Assembly (NCBI GenBank): GCA_030740295.1
Contig: JASLXP010000503.1
Coordinates: forward strand, 1 to 13,438
Direction of reading: 5' to 3'
DNA length: 13,438 nucleotides
Source of the DNA: Planctomycetota bacterium
GTDB taxonomy: Bacteria; Planctomycetota; PUPC01; JACPCR01
Below the pieces are notes generated by a model, which ran no database searches, was not told the origin of the DNA, and saw nothing but the letters and a program-made list of their open reading frames with translations. Positions within the stretch are counted from its first letter, which is position 1; every line of letters begins with the position of its first letter. The translations under genes were made by a program, and so were the position numbers. Positions 8,701-13,438 of this stretch are shown piece after piece.

Positions 8701-10689
8701 GTGAAGCGGCACGTCTCCCGCATGGCGACTTACGTGCTGGAGTTCCACTACCAGGCTCTTGCGCCGCGGGCTCGGCTCATTGCCGGAACGCTCATCGATG
8801 GCGGCGAGCGCGTGGCGAGTTCGGTGCCCTTCGAGGGAAACACCGGAGAGTGGAAATTCGGCAGGATTGCCACCAAGACCTATGACAATACCGGATCCCT
8901 CGCAGTCGGTTTCTACGCGGAAGGCGGCGAGGTGCTGCTGGACAACGTTCGCCTCAGGCAGGTTCGCTGGCCCTCCGCGAATCACATGCAGAATCTCCCG
9001 CTTCACAAAGTAAAGCCGATCTGGGTGGAGTCATTCCGCATCCCATACCGCGGCGCCCCGGAGCGTTACAAAGACCAGCTCACCAACAAGGTCTACATCC
9101 CGATTCTGCCGGGCCTGGGCGGGCGAGCACTATTTATGGACGGGGTCTTTCTGCAGAACGGCAGGCTCAACGACACAAAGTCGAAATGGTACATGAACCC
9201 AGCCGTAAGTTACGTCGAGCTGATCTGGCAGAAGCCTGCATGGGTATCGCACCTGGCCTTTTATTTTCATCAGAACACACCCGATCGGGTCATGCAGAAT
9301 TTCTTCGTTTCGTACATCGACAGCGAGACCAAAGAGTGGAAACGCATTGCCCACGTGAAAGGGCTGCGGAAGCTGTTCTTCGTTTTGAAATTCGCGCCGA
9401 TCTTTACAGGCCGCATCCGAATCGAGGAAGACAGCGTTCATCCCCGTCACCGGACACTGACGGAGATCGAAGCGTTCGGCCCCCTCGGCGGACAGGAGAC
9501 CGCCGCCGGATTCAGCAAAGAGCCCGAAGCGTTTTCCATGTACATGGGCGGCCCAGACCACGTGGATCGCCGGCCTCTGGCTGACCTTACCGGAGAGTTC
9601 AAATACAAGGCCGAAGTCGTAAACGTCCCTCCGACCGATGAGCTGATCCGTGCAAGTACCGGGACAGCCCCCGCCATCGTCGACGGCCAATATTATTTCG
9701 GCAGCAACCACGGACACGTCATCGCCAACGACCTTGACAAACGTGCCGACAAAGCGTCCATCAGCCGTCCCACGCGATGGGGTTTCCTGACGCCGCCGAC
9801 GATCTACGGCGGCCGCATCCTCCTCGGCGGCGCCAGCGGCAAAATTCACGGCCTCCGCGCGGACAACGCCGAGCTGCTTTACGAATCCCGCACGAACGGA
9901 CGCATTTACGCAGCCCCCGTCCCCAACGGCGATGACCTCTACGTCGCCAGCATGGATGGAACGCTCTACAAGCTCGATATCGCCAACGGTTCGGTGCTTT
10001 GGAATCTGGAGCTTGGCGGGGAGTTGCGAGCTTCCCCTGCTTTCGCCAATGGCGTGGTCGTCGCCGTCACCACCGCGGGCAAAGTCATCGGAGCGGATGC
10101 GGTTCGCGGGACGATTCGCTGGCAGACCGAGGTCGCCCCGGAGACTGTCAGCTCACCCGCCATCGACCAGGCCCGCGTCTACCTCGGCGACAGCGCCGGC
10201 GTGGTGCATTGTCTCGACCTGAGCAACGGCAAACCAATCTGGCGCCGGGAGACCGGCACCACCATAGAAACCTGCCCAACCATCCGGAACGGAAGCCTCT
10301 TCATCGTCAACCTCGACGGAGAAGTCCTCCGTCTGACCCAATCCAACGGCGCCATCAACTGGCGAATCCAGGCCGGCGCCGAAAACAACCTCGAACCGGC
10401 AGCAACGGCCACCCAACTCCTCGTCGCCTCACCGAACCGAATCCGGGTTTTACGCCAGTCTGACGGCAAGCCCGACGAGCGTTTCATCTCCGGAAAAGAT
10501 AAAGGCTTCCTCGCCGCCGGCCGCGGCAATAACACCATCGTCGGCTTCAGTATTTACAAAGGAGGAATCTATCTGACCGGCTACCCGCAGAAAGCAGGCC
10601 CCATCTACCTGAACGAACACGGCTGGAACCAACGCAACGTCACCATCGGAAGGGCAACTCCAATTCCGCCAAAGGGAGGAAAGAAATGA
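2701..10689 (+). CDS. Giant secreted multidomain protein (barrel, propellers, CBM, discoidin)
   Basis: This is a single ORF of 2662 residues. The start at 2701 is supported by a signal peptide (FLLITLASALCNA|E), although no Shine-Dalgarno precedes it. Approximate domains by residue: 25-480 beta-rich, unassigned; 489-581 Ig/MG2-like; 590-960 glycosidase-like barrel, with MGHNQIDFMHY at 641 and ITFYDEL placing acidic residues D746/E747 at a possible strand end, and SDDNGE near 907-912; 960-1075 Rossmann-like segment (SVILVPGIEFEQ, AAGKTVVVEKG) resembling a beta-galactosidase trimerisation domain; 1241-1320 MG2-like; 1325-1502 unrecognised alpha/beta segment; 1561-1910 first PQQ/WD-like propeller; 1954-2089 CBM4/9-like jelly roll (NPSFES...GGW, ending VLLDNVRLRQ); 2101-2260 F5/8-type domain; 2310-2620 second propeller. 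I infer an extracytoplasmic carbohydrate- or surface-binding role, possibly hydrolytic. Three palindromic repeat copies are translated within it (residues 425-433, 1510-1518, 1819-1827). Its stop overlaps the next start (ATGA). Domain calls are by eye; the barrel is the least certain. Confidence 0.85.
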   Translation: MTSRINSFLLITLASALCNAEPVSPPAPRHTVRVLLVDSAKPGESLRGITKSLPMVDRQRIGSAVHWPANVKLDGEALFERYEGNRLTVRLPVRTIELAAGEHVIEPGGHKFVVGEDGKVSSEDPEFIIEGGDIRLKCYPVVVQVIDGEEQGAFSARRLPGAFTVSAQVTRPAKNPKPGEPKLERIDVQLVPEGGTFAPLTLYLPSNTKGPGYILTPFGVTFHLTDGKVKIIVPEGSTPKAEVEGLDIGLPTRPVDIVLRTVKARVIKAAMQSLKMSERLQIPTPSLIKRNVTEKRFSGTISPRAVPVELFAGAGASSLRVPVDCSFTEYAHMTILAENTLTESEAASMLMVEYNDVSHSPEQGSLMRVSYVDAGSSVGLQPKTAIFVRRVGQEDAAWQRVEADSSPGFSPRYETYLKAKTDLKMPAGRRRAQGDPKDSLNLSEVRGAEVSFQLPPLRLGVYDLLVALDDTEPKPNSRLAVIRPVVLIPQESAGALGFFTQKGRDAFNLGEDIRISLVAKSGKALPDGAPEVTMTGPNGGTWKLSLTAPGPERNHATFHIRLPAELTRFFNPGGYTFTAEWNSLLSAKKSIDLVDPHRPTHFLSVLPSKYSPLGATYHEALMHDFDEPDGAERIVQFAHRMGHNQIDFMHYVTDRTRRWPSLRERIYAKFPDTPPAESFYRPTPRDRILNEGVRRGVGINDTLIFFADNHAPRYVEPLLRCSERWIALEAQSMKHSPATSGITFYDELYAVALITPPGQAEAFQKQVRLAYREKFGISPAQLTKNIPRFTERPKLRRDLKVLEQYFSWYRFNEEGWADMNRRLQIASKRVLPTLRNTTRHRIWGTPGYSMDGEHGYIPAVHAPLDIGGFVTYSDNISGWPLTHAMMADVYGFDPKKPHYLTIPFSQSDDNGEYLQQNFFSGLSQKIHGAAFYQQPGLDPIGPWTRVAEGNRDLFHGIARRYGDLFLALEPGYKKVAVYHSWRAQILSPHKKFATVAHKTEGLWISCIRAGFPADMIFDPDINSGRAEDYSVILVPGIEFEQELSEDILNGLRNLIAAGKTVVVEKGSKLDIEGVVTMENTEWDEFFQPLYQATYRDDELVRTYRLTEDLTVKLRDFLGRYVPPAAGHSMTVGPDWLRYGETWYLVVSNFEDPMFSYLHRQRLVAPAVRTLTVYDKPSVCYDALEMKRVDLKPDAQVTEAPASGQKFDADLRTSNGKIYAFMKRPIGGVSLACTPAPSVADELAVRVQVMDDSGASIDGAFPIELILTDPKGRATERYRAAAPVLNEIFNIPANAAPGEWKLVVRELVAGHEATHKFKIAARQDAIKLAEDSRDVLVYDAALVKSMLGEMKEAVVPVEESMSDSIGPMVAKLKTSFKANGIELRAVRPSEVEIQSEKYRKQGVYNEYSHWGGLMTWDSVVIGPKFHVDLPVILLDLGGKHKWTSHLLRYGLMLDVPSKHNPGAGRAIVVPAPMAFHYSKGTIVISSGDVVGLERGMNALLKLPGTAPKEELPAGRRRAEEVPGRRPDKELITRPTGEEKAFKNLSKASDATVRKTSTRSLAHLENIVSAIAVDPVNGRIVVGTRGYGENLFCFDMQGKKIWSRYLSEYNVRVVEITPDGKHIFATCRFDDRTYMLDAADGNIRWSLVNVPKKRIAHFYEGYASSYSTPTIFPKARKLVLHYRDTGAGGMSPVAKRPPGSFAAIIGFDGKLEREVKIPEIQNGPVFSPDVEHFATIHVVDHKEKYQPPPKNGKKQPLIDIAVAYDHLRIYRTSDGQQVADTSLGKVGIEHYRVAWKSDTGPEVVLYGKREQFDFAGKKLDPGHAVVPPAPISEAHSSGYTIDEIGIVHAVDPEGREKWKCSVRDPSPDTGDPGACLIASLGDRGVVAGTSRGRIVHIDGSGKVVWRVWLGDLNQPPGDYPSFVAEGRRNNRDISERIWPTITDREGDLDAKVKLGINRLENPSFESDTGGWTMASEKKLPLATPAQSGKHALRVGGHMVSQEVKRHVSRMATYVLEFHYQALAPRARLIAGTLIDGGERVASSVPFEGNTGEWKFGRIATKTYDNTGSLAVGFYAEGGEVLLDNVRLRQVRWPSANHMQNLPLHKVKPIWVESFRIPYRGAPERYKDQLTNKVYIPILPGLGGRALFMDGVFLQNGRLNDTKSKWYMNPAVSYVELIWQKPAWVSHLAFYFHQNTPDRVMQNFFVSYIDSETKEWKRIAHVKGLRKLFFVLKFAPIFTGRIRIEEDSVHPRHRTLTEIEAFGPLGGQETAAGFSKEPEAFSMYMGGPDHVDRRPLADLTGEFKYKAEVVNVPPTDELIRASTGTAPAIVDGQYYFGSNHGHVIANDLDKRADKASISRPTRWGFLTPPTIYGGRILLGGASGKIHGLRADNAELLYESRTNGRIYAAPVPNGDDLYVASMDGTLYKLDIANGSVLWNLELGGELRASPAFANGVVVAVTTAGKVIGADAVRGTIRWQTEVAPETVSSPAIDQARVYLGDSAGVVHCLDLSNGKPIWRRETGTTIETCPTIRNGSLFIVNLDGEVLRLTQSNGAINWRIQAGAENNLEPAATATQLLVASPNRIRVLRQSDGKPDERFISGKDKGFLAAGRGNNTIVGFSIYKGGIYLTGYPQKAGPIYLNEHGWNQRNVTIGRATPIPPKGGKK
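3973..4000 (+). repeat. In-ORF copy of GCCGGC-GGGAC-GCCGGC repeat (forward)
   Basis: These 28 nt are identical to 2613-2640. They encode MPAGRRRAQ at residues 425-433, between the N-terminal beta region and the first Ig-like domain. A 5-bp direct repeat CGATC (3963-3967 and 4002-4006) flanks it at a spacing of 39 bp, a whole number of codons. The flank is short enough to be chance. Confidence 0.9.
7229..7255 (+). repeat. In-ORF copy of GCCGGC-GGGAC-GCCGGC repeat (forward), with partial reverse arm
   Basis: This segment matches 2614-2640 with one mismatch in 27 nt. It encodes LPAGRRRAE, the same phase as the copy at 3973. A 10-nt reverse-orientation fragment, GCCGGCGTCC, follows at 7265-7274, so this may be a decayed inverted pair. 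The whole is bracketed by a 7-bp direct repeat CAAGGAA (7218-7224 and 7278-7284), 60 bp or exactly 20 codons apart. It lies in the linker between an alpha/beta segment and the first propeller. Confidence 0.85.
8155..8180 (-). repeat. In-ORF copy of GCCGGC-GGGAC-GCCGGC repeat (reverse)
   Basis: Read on the - strand, this matches the 26-nt core of the family (2615-2640) with one mismatch, at 8168. On the coding strand it gives P-G-H-A-V-V-P-P-A (residues 1819-1827), between KKLD and the next propeller segment. The family has no stop codon in any of its six frames, so either orientation can sit in a gene if its length keeps frame. I found no convincing flanking duplication here. Confidence 0.85.
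9721..10480 (+). other. PQQ-type propeller blades with exact 120-nt period
   Basis: Within the C-terminal propeller the blade motif (L-D-x-x-x-G-x-x-x-W) recurs in strict register. The W is at residues 2434, 2474, 2514 and 2554, and the glycine at 2430, 2470, 2510 and 2550. The preceding blade (Y2394, matching the W position) and the one before (D2346) keep the same phase, and the last one (around 2586) slips by about one residue. The blades are divergent in DNA sequence, so this is a structural period and not a fresh duplication. Confidence 0.75.
10673..10689 (+). promoter_or_regulatory. Shine-Dalgarno and ATGA overlap for gene 4
   Basis: AGGGAGG (10673-10679) sits six bases before the ATG at 10686, and the stop of the giant gene (TGA, 10687-10689) overlaps that ATG. 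This fixes the most likely start of gene 4 and suggests translational coupling. The alternative start, GTG at 11046, has GGAGG at 11031-11035 supplied by the repeat array. Confidence 0.8.
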
Positions 10690-13438
10690 GGATGGAGGAT
10701 GTAAACATGGGCTCGTCTGAGCTTCCGATCGCCCAGGGAAGGATCGCGGATACCGCAGCGACGGCGCCCCGTAGCCGCAAGCTGCCAGCTTGCCGGCTCT
10801 TACGCGGCCCACAAGCAGGTGGCAGCTTGTGGCTACGCAATAGAGCGTCCCGCTGGCTCCGGAGTAATAATCTTTCTCCTAGTCTTCCTCCTAATCTTTC
10901 TCTCGATCGATTTCGGAAGCTCAGCAGAAAACAAGTTGGACGGACTGGCAGTCCCTTAAAACAGCCGGGGAGCCAACCCGGCCTGAGAGAACGATTAGGA
11001 GAACGATTAGGAGGAAGATTAGGACGATTAGGAGGAAGATTAGGAGTGCCGATCGCCCCTTTAGCCCTCCTCCTCTTCACCCTCGCGGCTACCGCTTTCG
11101 CAAACCCGATCATTATCAATGAATTCAATTCCTCCGACGGCCTCTCTGGCTTCAGCGGCGCGACGCTAAACGTCAACCCAGACAGCGCTCGGTTTGGACG
11201 TTCCGGACTTGCCGTCGAATATAAAATGCAGATGGATGCTCGCGGACGGGTGCGGGTGCCGCCGGGGGTAAACTTTGGCGCGTTCTCCGGCAGTGGAACG
11301 GCTTCGGTCTGGGTGCGGGGGGACGGCTCGCGCAATTCCGTTCGGATCGAACTTGCCCGAGTCTTCCGAAACGAACGGGGACAGGAACTCTACCTCGCTG
11401 GCAACAACAAACAATCTGGCAGGTGGGTGACATGGCTGAGTGGAGACATTTCGCTCGGACAAAAAATCTGGCGGGAACTCAGTCTCCGAATTCCGCCTCT
11501 TTCTACCGCGGACAGAAAACGCAAGGTCAAGCTCAGGGGTCGGCTGGTTATTGTGCCGTTTCTGGAAAAGGGCAAATTGGTGACCCCATCCGGCAGTGCC
11601 GAATTCGATTCGCTCAGACTTTTCGATCCCACCGATTCGGGAGAAAAAGGTTTCGTTGCTGCTGGGCTTGTCCGGCAGGTTCCGTTTCTTGTGGATCAGC
11701 CGATCGAGTTGTTCGCAAATGTGATCAATTACACAAAGGAAAAGGCGGCCGTAAAGCTGCGAACCCTCATCATCGATCGCAACGACATCCAGGTGGGCGG
11801 CAACGAAATCAGCGTCGAAGTGTTGGGACGGGCCGAAATTGAAAAGTTCATCCCGCTTCAGTTTGAAGTGTCCGCGACCACGCCCCCGCTTACCGTGGAG
11901 CTCGAAGTCCGATCCAGGGAACTGCAGATTCAGACCAGCCGCGAATTTGAGCTGGCCGTCATCAATACCCGCTCGGTCATCGACAGTTTCGAGCAGACCC
12001 ATACCCGCTGGTGGACAAAAGCCGGCTACGCGCCAAAGGGCTTCGGACAGAATCACTTCGGAGCTTCGCATCCCTCGAAGCAGGTCAAGATCGATGCGCT
12101 CTCGACCGGCGCCCGCTCGGCGCCGTCCTGCCTGCGAGTCCAATACGACGTTTCGGCCAAAGGCTCTTATGCCATCCTGACGGATCAATTTCTTCCTGGC
12201 GGCCCGGCCACTCTCGGCGTCTGGGTAAAGGGCGATGGATCGCCGCACCAGCTTCAGGCCTTGCTTGAGGAGCGGCATCCCATCACCGGCTTCCGGTGGA
12301 GGTGGAAGTGGGGCACGCCGCCCTGGGACAAAACCAACAGGAACTACGGCGGCCCCAACGAGTACATGCACACGCTTTCGCTCGGCGACCTGTCGAGCAA
12401 GGACTGGAAGTTCCTTCAGGTCAAACTCCCCGGTGGCGGAATCGGCAACTACAACCAAAAGCTGCGCGGGCCGCTGATGGACTTTCCGTTTGAGTTCAAA
12501 GGCTTCCTGATCAAGCCGGCAAAAGGCGGCGCTCCGTCCGGCGAAATACTCGTGGATGATCTCAGCGTCGATACTCAGGTGAGTCCGTCGGAAACGCTGC
12601 TGGCCTTCGTCTTCGCCAGCGATCAGGCGCAAAACTTTGCAAAGGCTGAAAAGCTCCACGCCCGCTTTGAAAACTCCGCGCTATTTGGCGACGCCGCGTT
12701 CAACTGTACCTGGACGATCAATGATGCGAATGGTGAGACGTTTCATTCCGAAAGGAGGAAGTTCGACATCCCACGTGGAAAGGGCCTCATCGATTCGCTG
12801 GATATGGCCCCGCTGCGGTTGCGACAAATACTCTCGACGGCTCGCGGGCCGCTCGCAGTGAACGTAACGTTGGTCGACGCGGCAGATCCGGCACGCCGCG
12901 CTTCTCACACCATCTGGCTGAAGAAGCCGGACTCCAGCGTTCTTTGCTTTGATTTCGAGAATGAGCGCACCTACTACCCACAGGGAAAATTCGGCCCCTC
13001 CAACACACGCAGTCCGGCGAACGCTCACGATGGCAAATTTGCTCTCCACCTGAAAGCCGAGCCAGCCGGGAAAGATGGCAAGGGCGGGCGCTCCGAAGGC
13101 GTTCGGCTTAGTCCCGCGCTGCCTGGAATCACCACGGGTATCAGCCTCTGGGCTTATGGTGACGGCAGCGGCGCCATTCTTTATCCATTCGTTACCGACT
13201 CCGCAGCAAACGGCCGGCATAGCAAGTGGGCGAACGAAAAGTTCTCGCTCGGCCCCGTTCTCTTGAACTGGAAAGGTTGGCGGCAGATTACTCTCGACCT
13301 GCCCAATCTTGGCGAGCACTCCACCGATGGCGGGAATGAAGTTGCCGAGATTACGTACCCGGTTGACCTTTCCTTTGTCCTCGAAGGCAGCGGCCAGGTC
13401 TGGATCGATGAGATTCGGGCGCACACACATCTCGCCCC
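10686..13438 (+). CDS. Secreted multi-module jelly-roll protein, 3' partial
   Basis: The frame starting at ATG 10686 is open without a stop to the window edge (917 codons plus two bases), so the gene continues beyond. Residues 1-13 are an ordinary leader. Residues ~14-120 are encoded by a mosaic of repeats. Residues 121-139 (VPIAPLALLLFTLAATAFA) are a hydrophobic signal core with a good AFA|N cleavage site. The mature part has three jelly-roll/CBM-like modules, each with a W-x-x-G-D-G-S motif (W at residues 209, 513 and 822). Each module appears to end in a DSLRL, VDDLSVD or IDEIRAH strand. Ig-like stretches lie between modules 1 and 2 (FLVDQPIELFANVIN) and between modules 2 and 3. No catalytic domain is visible in the part present. 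I infer an extracytoplasmic carbohydrate- or surface-binding protein. If the GTG at 11046 were used instead, the repeat mosaic would be untranslated 5' leader. Confidence 0.8.
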   Translation, partial: MRMEDVNMGSSELPIAQGRIADTAATAPRSRKLPACRLLRGPQAGGSLWLRNRASRWLRSNNLSPSLPPNLSLDRFRKLSRKQVGRTGSPLKQPGSQPGLRERLGERLGGRLGRLGGRLGVPIAPLALLLFTLAATAFANPIIINEFNSSDGLSGFSGATLNVNPDSARFGRSGLAVEYKMQMDARGRVRVPPGVNFGAFSGSGTASVWVRGDGSRNSVRIELARVFRNERGQELYLAGNNKQSGRWVTWLSGDISLGQKIWRELSLRIPPLSTADRKRKVKLRGRLVIVPFLEKGKLVTPSGSAEFDSLRLFDPTDSGEKGFVAAGLVRQVPFLVDQPIELFANVINYTKEKAAVKLRTLIIDRNDIQVGGNEISVEVLGRAEIEKFIPLQFEVSATTPPLTVELEVRSRELQIQTSREFELAVINTRSVIDSFEQTHTRWWTKAGYAPKGFGQNHFGASHPSKQVKIDALSTGARSAPSCLRVQYDVSAKGSYAILTDQFLPGGPATLGVWVKGDGSPHQLQALLEERHPITGFRWRWKWGTPPWDKTNRNYGGPNEYMHTLSLGDLSSKDWKFLQVKLPGGGIGNYNQKLRGPLMDFPFEFKGFLIKPAKGGAPSGEILVDDLSVDTQVSPSETLLAFVFASDQAQNFAKAEKLHARFENSALFGDAAFNCTWTINDANGETFHSERRKFDIPRGKGLIDSLDMAPLRLRQILSTARGPLAVNVTLVDAADPARRASHTIWLKKPDSSVLCFDFENERTYYPQGKFGPSNTRSPANAHDGKFALHLKAEPAGKDGKGGRSEGVRLSPALPGITTGISLWAYGDGSGAILYPFVTDSAANGRHSKWANEKFSLGPVLLNWKGWRQITLDLPNLGEHSTDGGNEVAEITYPVDLSFVLEGSGQVWIDEIRAHTHLA
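10771..10836. repeat. Palindromic repeat (AGCTTGTGG family), full inverted pair
   Basis: The left arm 10771-10787 and the right arm 10820-10836 are reverse complements over 17 bp with one G-U-type difference. Each half also folds alone: GCAAGCT (10777-10783) with AGCTTGC (10787-10793), and CACAAGC (10810-10816) with GCTTGTG (10825-10831). The right half is the relative of 1682-1706 in the DUF4159 leader and is read in the same phase (Q-A-G-G-S-L-W-L-R). Confidence 0.85.
10844..10859. repeat. Fragment of the GCCGGC family
   Basis: These sixteen bases are identical to 2569-2584 in the left arm of the intergenic inverted repeat. The fragment directly follows the AGCTTGTGG-family pair, so the two families are joined here as a mosaic. 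Confidence 0.7.
10877..11045. repeat. Inverted repeat ends of a GATTAGG-type element
   Basis: 10877-10896 and 11026-11045 are reverse complements over 20 bp with one wobble-type difference, separated by 129 bp. Inside lies a small hairpin, GGACT (10942-10946) with AGTCC (10950-10954). The left copy is in a phase that avoids the TAG and TAA that other phases of this sequence contain. Confidence 0.8.
10988..11044 (+). repeat. GATTAGG tandem array, 12-nt units
   Basis: Five adjacent units: AGAACGATTAGG twice (10988-10999, 11000-11011), AGGAAGATTAGG (11012-11023), a shortened 9-nt ACGATTAGG (11024-11032), and AGGAAGATTAGG (11033-11044). All unit lengths are multiples of three. The phase used gives an arginine/leucine/glycine-rich run ahead of the signal core. 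The phase in which GATTAGG reads GAT-TAG would stop translation and is not the one used. Confidence 0.9.

Larger units (their letters stand above)
10725..11058 (+). mobile_element. Candidate in-frame insertion (repeat mosaic) in signal peptide of gene 4
   Basis: CCGATCGCCC occurs at 10725-10734 and again at 11049-11058, 324 bp apart, exactly 108 codons. Everything between consists largely of repeats found elsewhere in the window plus a tandem array. Joining the two copies in silico gives M-R-M-E-D-V-N-M-G-S-S-E-L-P-I-A-P-L-A-L-L-L, which is a normal signal peptide leading into FTLAATAFA|N. This fits insertion with a 10-bp target duplication, or several nested insertions. There is no transposase gene, so any element would be non-autonomous. 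The boundaries are an inference. Confidence 0.5.

Noticed and set aside
7630..9006. A 458-codon open frame on the - strand
   Set aside because: It is antisense to the propeller and CBM region of the giant gene, and its sequence is low in recognisable motifs. Long antisense frames are expected at this base composition.
10988..11044. CRISPR-like array
   Set aside because: The units are 12 nt, directly adjacent and without spacers, and no cas gene is present. It is a simple tandem repeat.
11166..12659. A 497-codon open frame on the - strand
   Set aside because: It lies antisense to gene 4, whose frame is open for over 900 codons with a signal peptide and recognisable modules. The antisense product shows no domain, signal or ribosome binding site. 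It is a by-product of GC-rich codon use.

Overview
The window holds four protein genes, all on the + strand. They are packed in two translationally coupled pairs, with one short intergenic gap at 2503-2700. I see no RNA genes, CRISPR array, transposase or gene on the - strand. The organism is probably an uncultured, moderately GC-rich bacterium of the Planctomycetota/Verrucomicrobiota/Lentisphaerota type or an allied phylum. This is inference from three things: the DUF4175-like plus DUF4159 gene pair, very large secreted multidomain proteins built from PQQ-type propellers and jelly-roll domains, and abundant short palindromic repeats scattered in and between genes.

Layout. 1-1603 is the 3' part of a membrane-anchored DUF4175-like protein. 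1603-2502 is a secreted DUF4159 protein whose start overlaps the previous stop (TGATG). 2503-2700 is an intergenic stretch with a long inverted repeat. 2701-10689 is one uninterrupted 2662-residue secreted protein: N-terminal beta domains, a glycosidase-like barrel region followed by a trimerisation-like Rossmann region, a macroglobulin-like domain, a first propeller, a CBM4/9-like jelly roll, an F5/8-type (discoidin) domain, and a second propeller with an exact 40-residue blade period. 10686-13438 is a fourth secreted protein, open to the window edge for more than 917 codons. It starts within the ATGA overlap behind a strong Shine-Dalgarno and contains three jelly-roll modules.

How the genes may work together. 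DUF4175-like and DUF4159 proteins commonly sit together in envelope-associated clusters of unknown function in these phyla. The two large downstream proteins look like extracytoplasmic carbohydrate- or surface-binding proteins. Whether all four form one operon is uncertain, because the 198-bp gap carries a large hairpin and the giant gene has no visible Shine-Dalgarno.

The most unusual signal is a set of dispersed palindromic repeats living inside the genes in frame. A GCCGGC-GGGAC-GCCGGC family occurs as an inverted pair in the intergenic gap, three times inside the giant ORF (twice forward in the same reading phase, once reversed), and as a fragment near the start of gene 4. A second family (an AGCTTGTGG-type palindrome encoding Q-A-G-S-L-W-L-R) lies between the start codon and the hydrophobic signal core of BOTH the DUF4159 gene and gene 4, in the same phase. 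In gene 4 the repeats are part of a ~320-bp mosaic, including a GATTAGG tandem array and its inverted partner. The mosaic is bounded by a 10-bp direct repeat exactly 324 bp apart. Removing it in silico restores an ordinary short signal peptide. This looks like in-frame insertion of a small non-autonomous repeat element into export signals and interdomain linkers.
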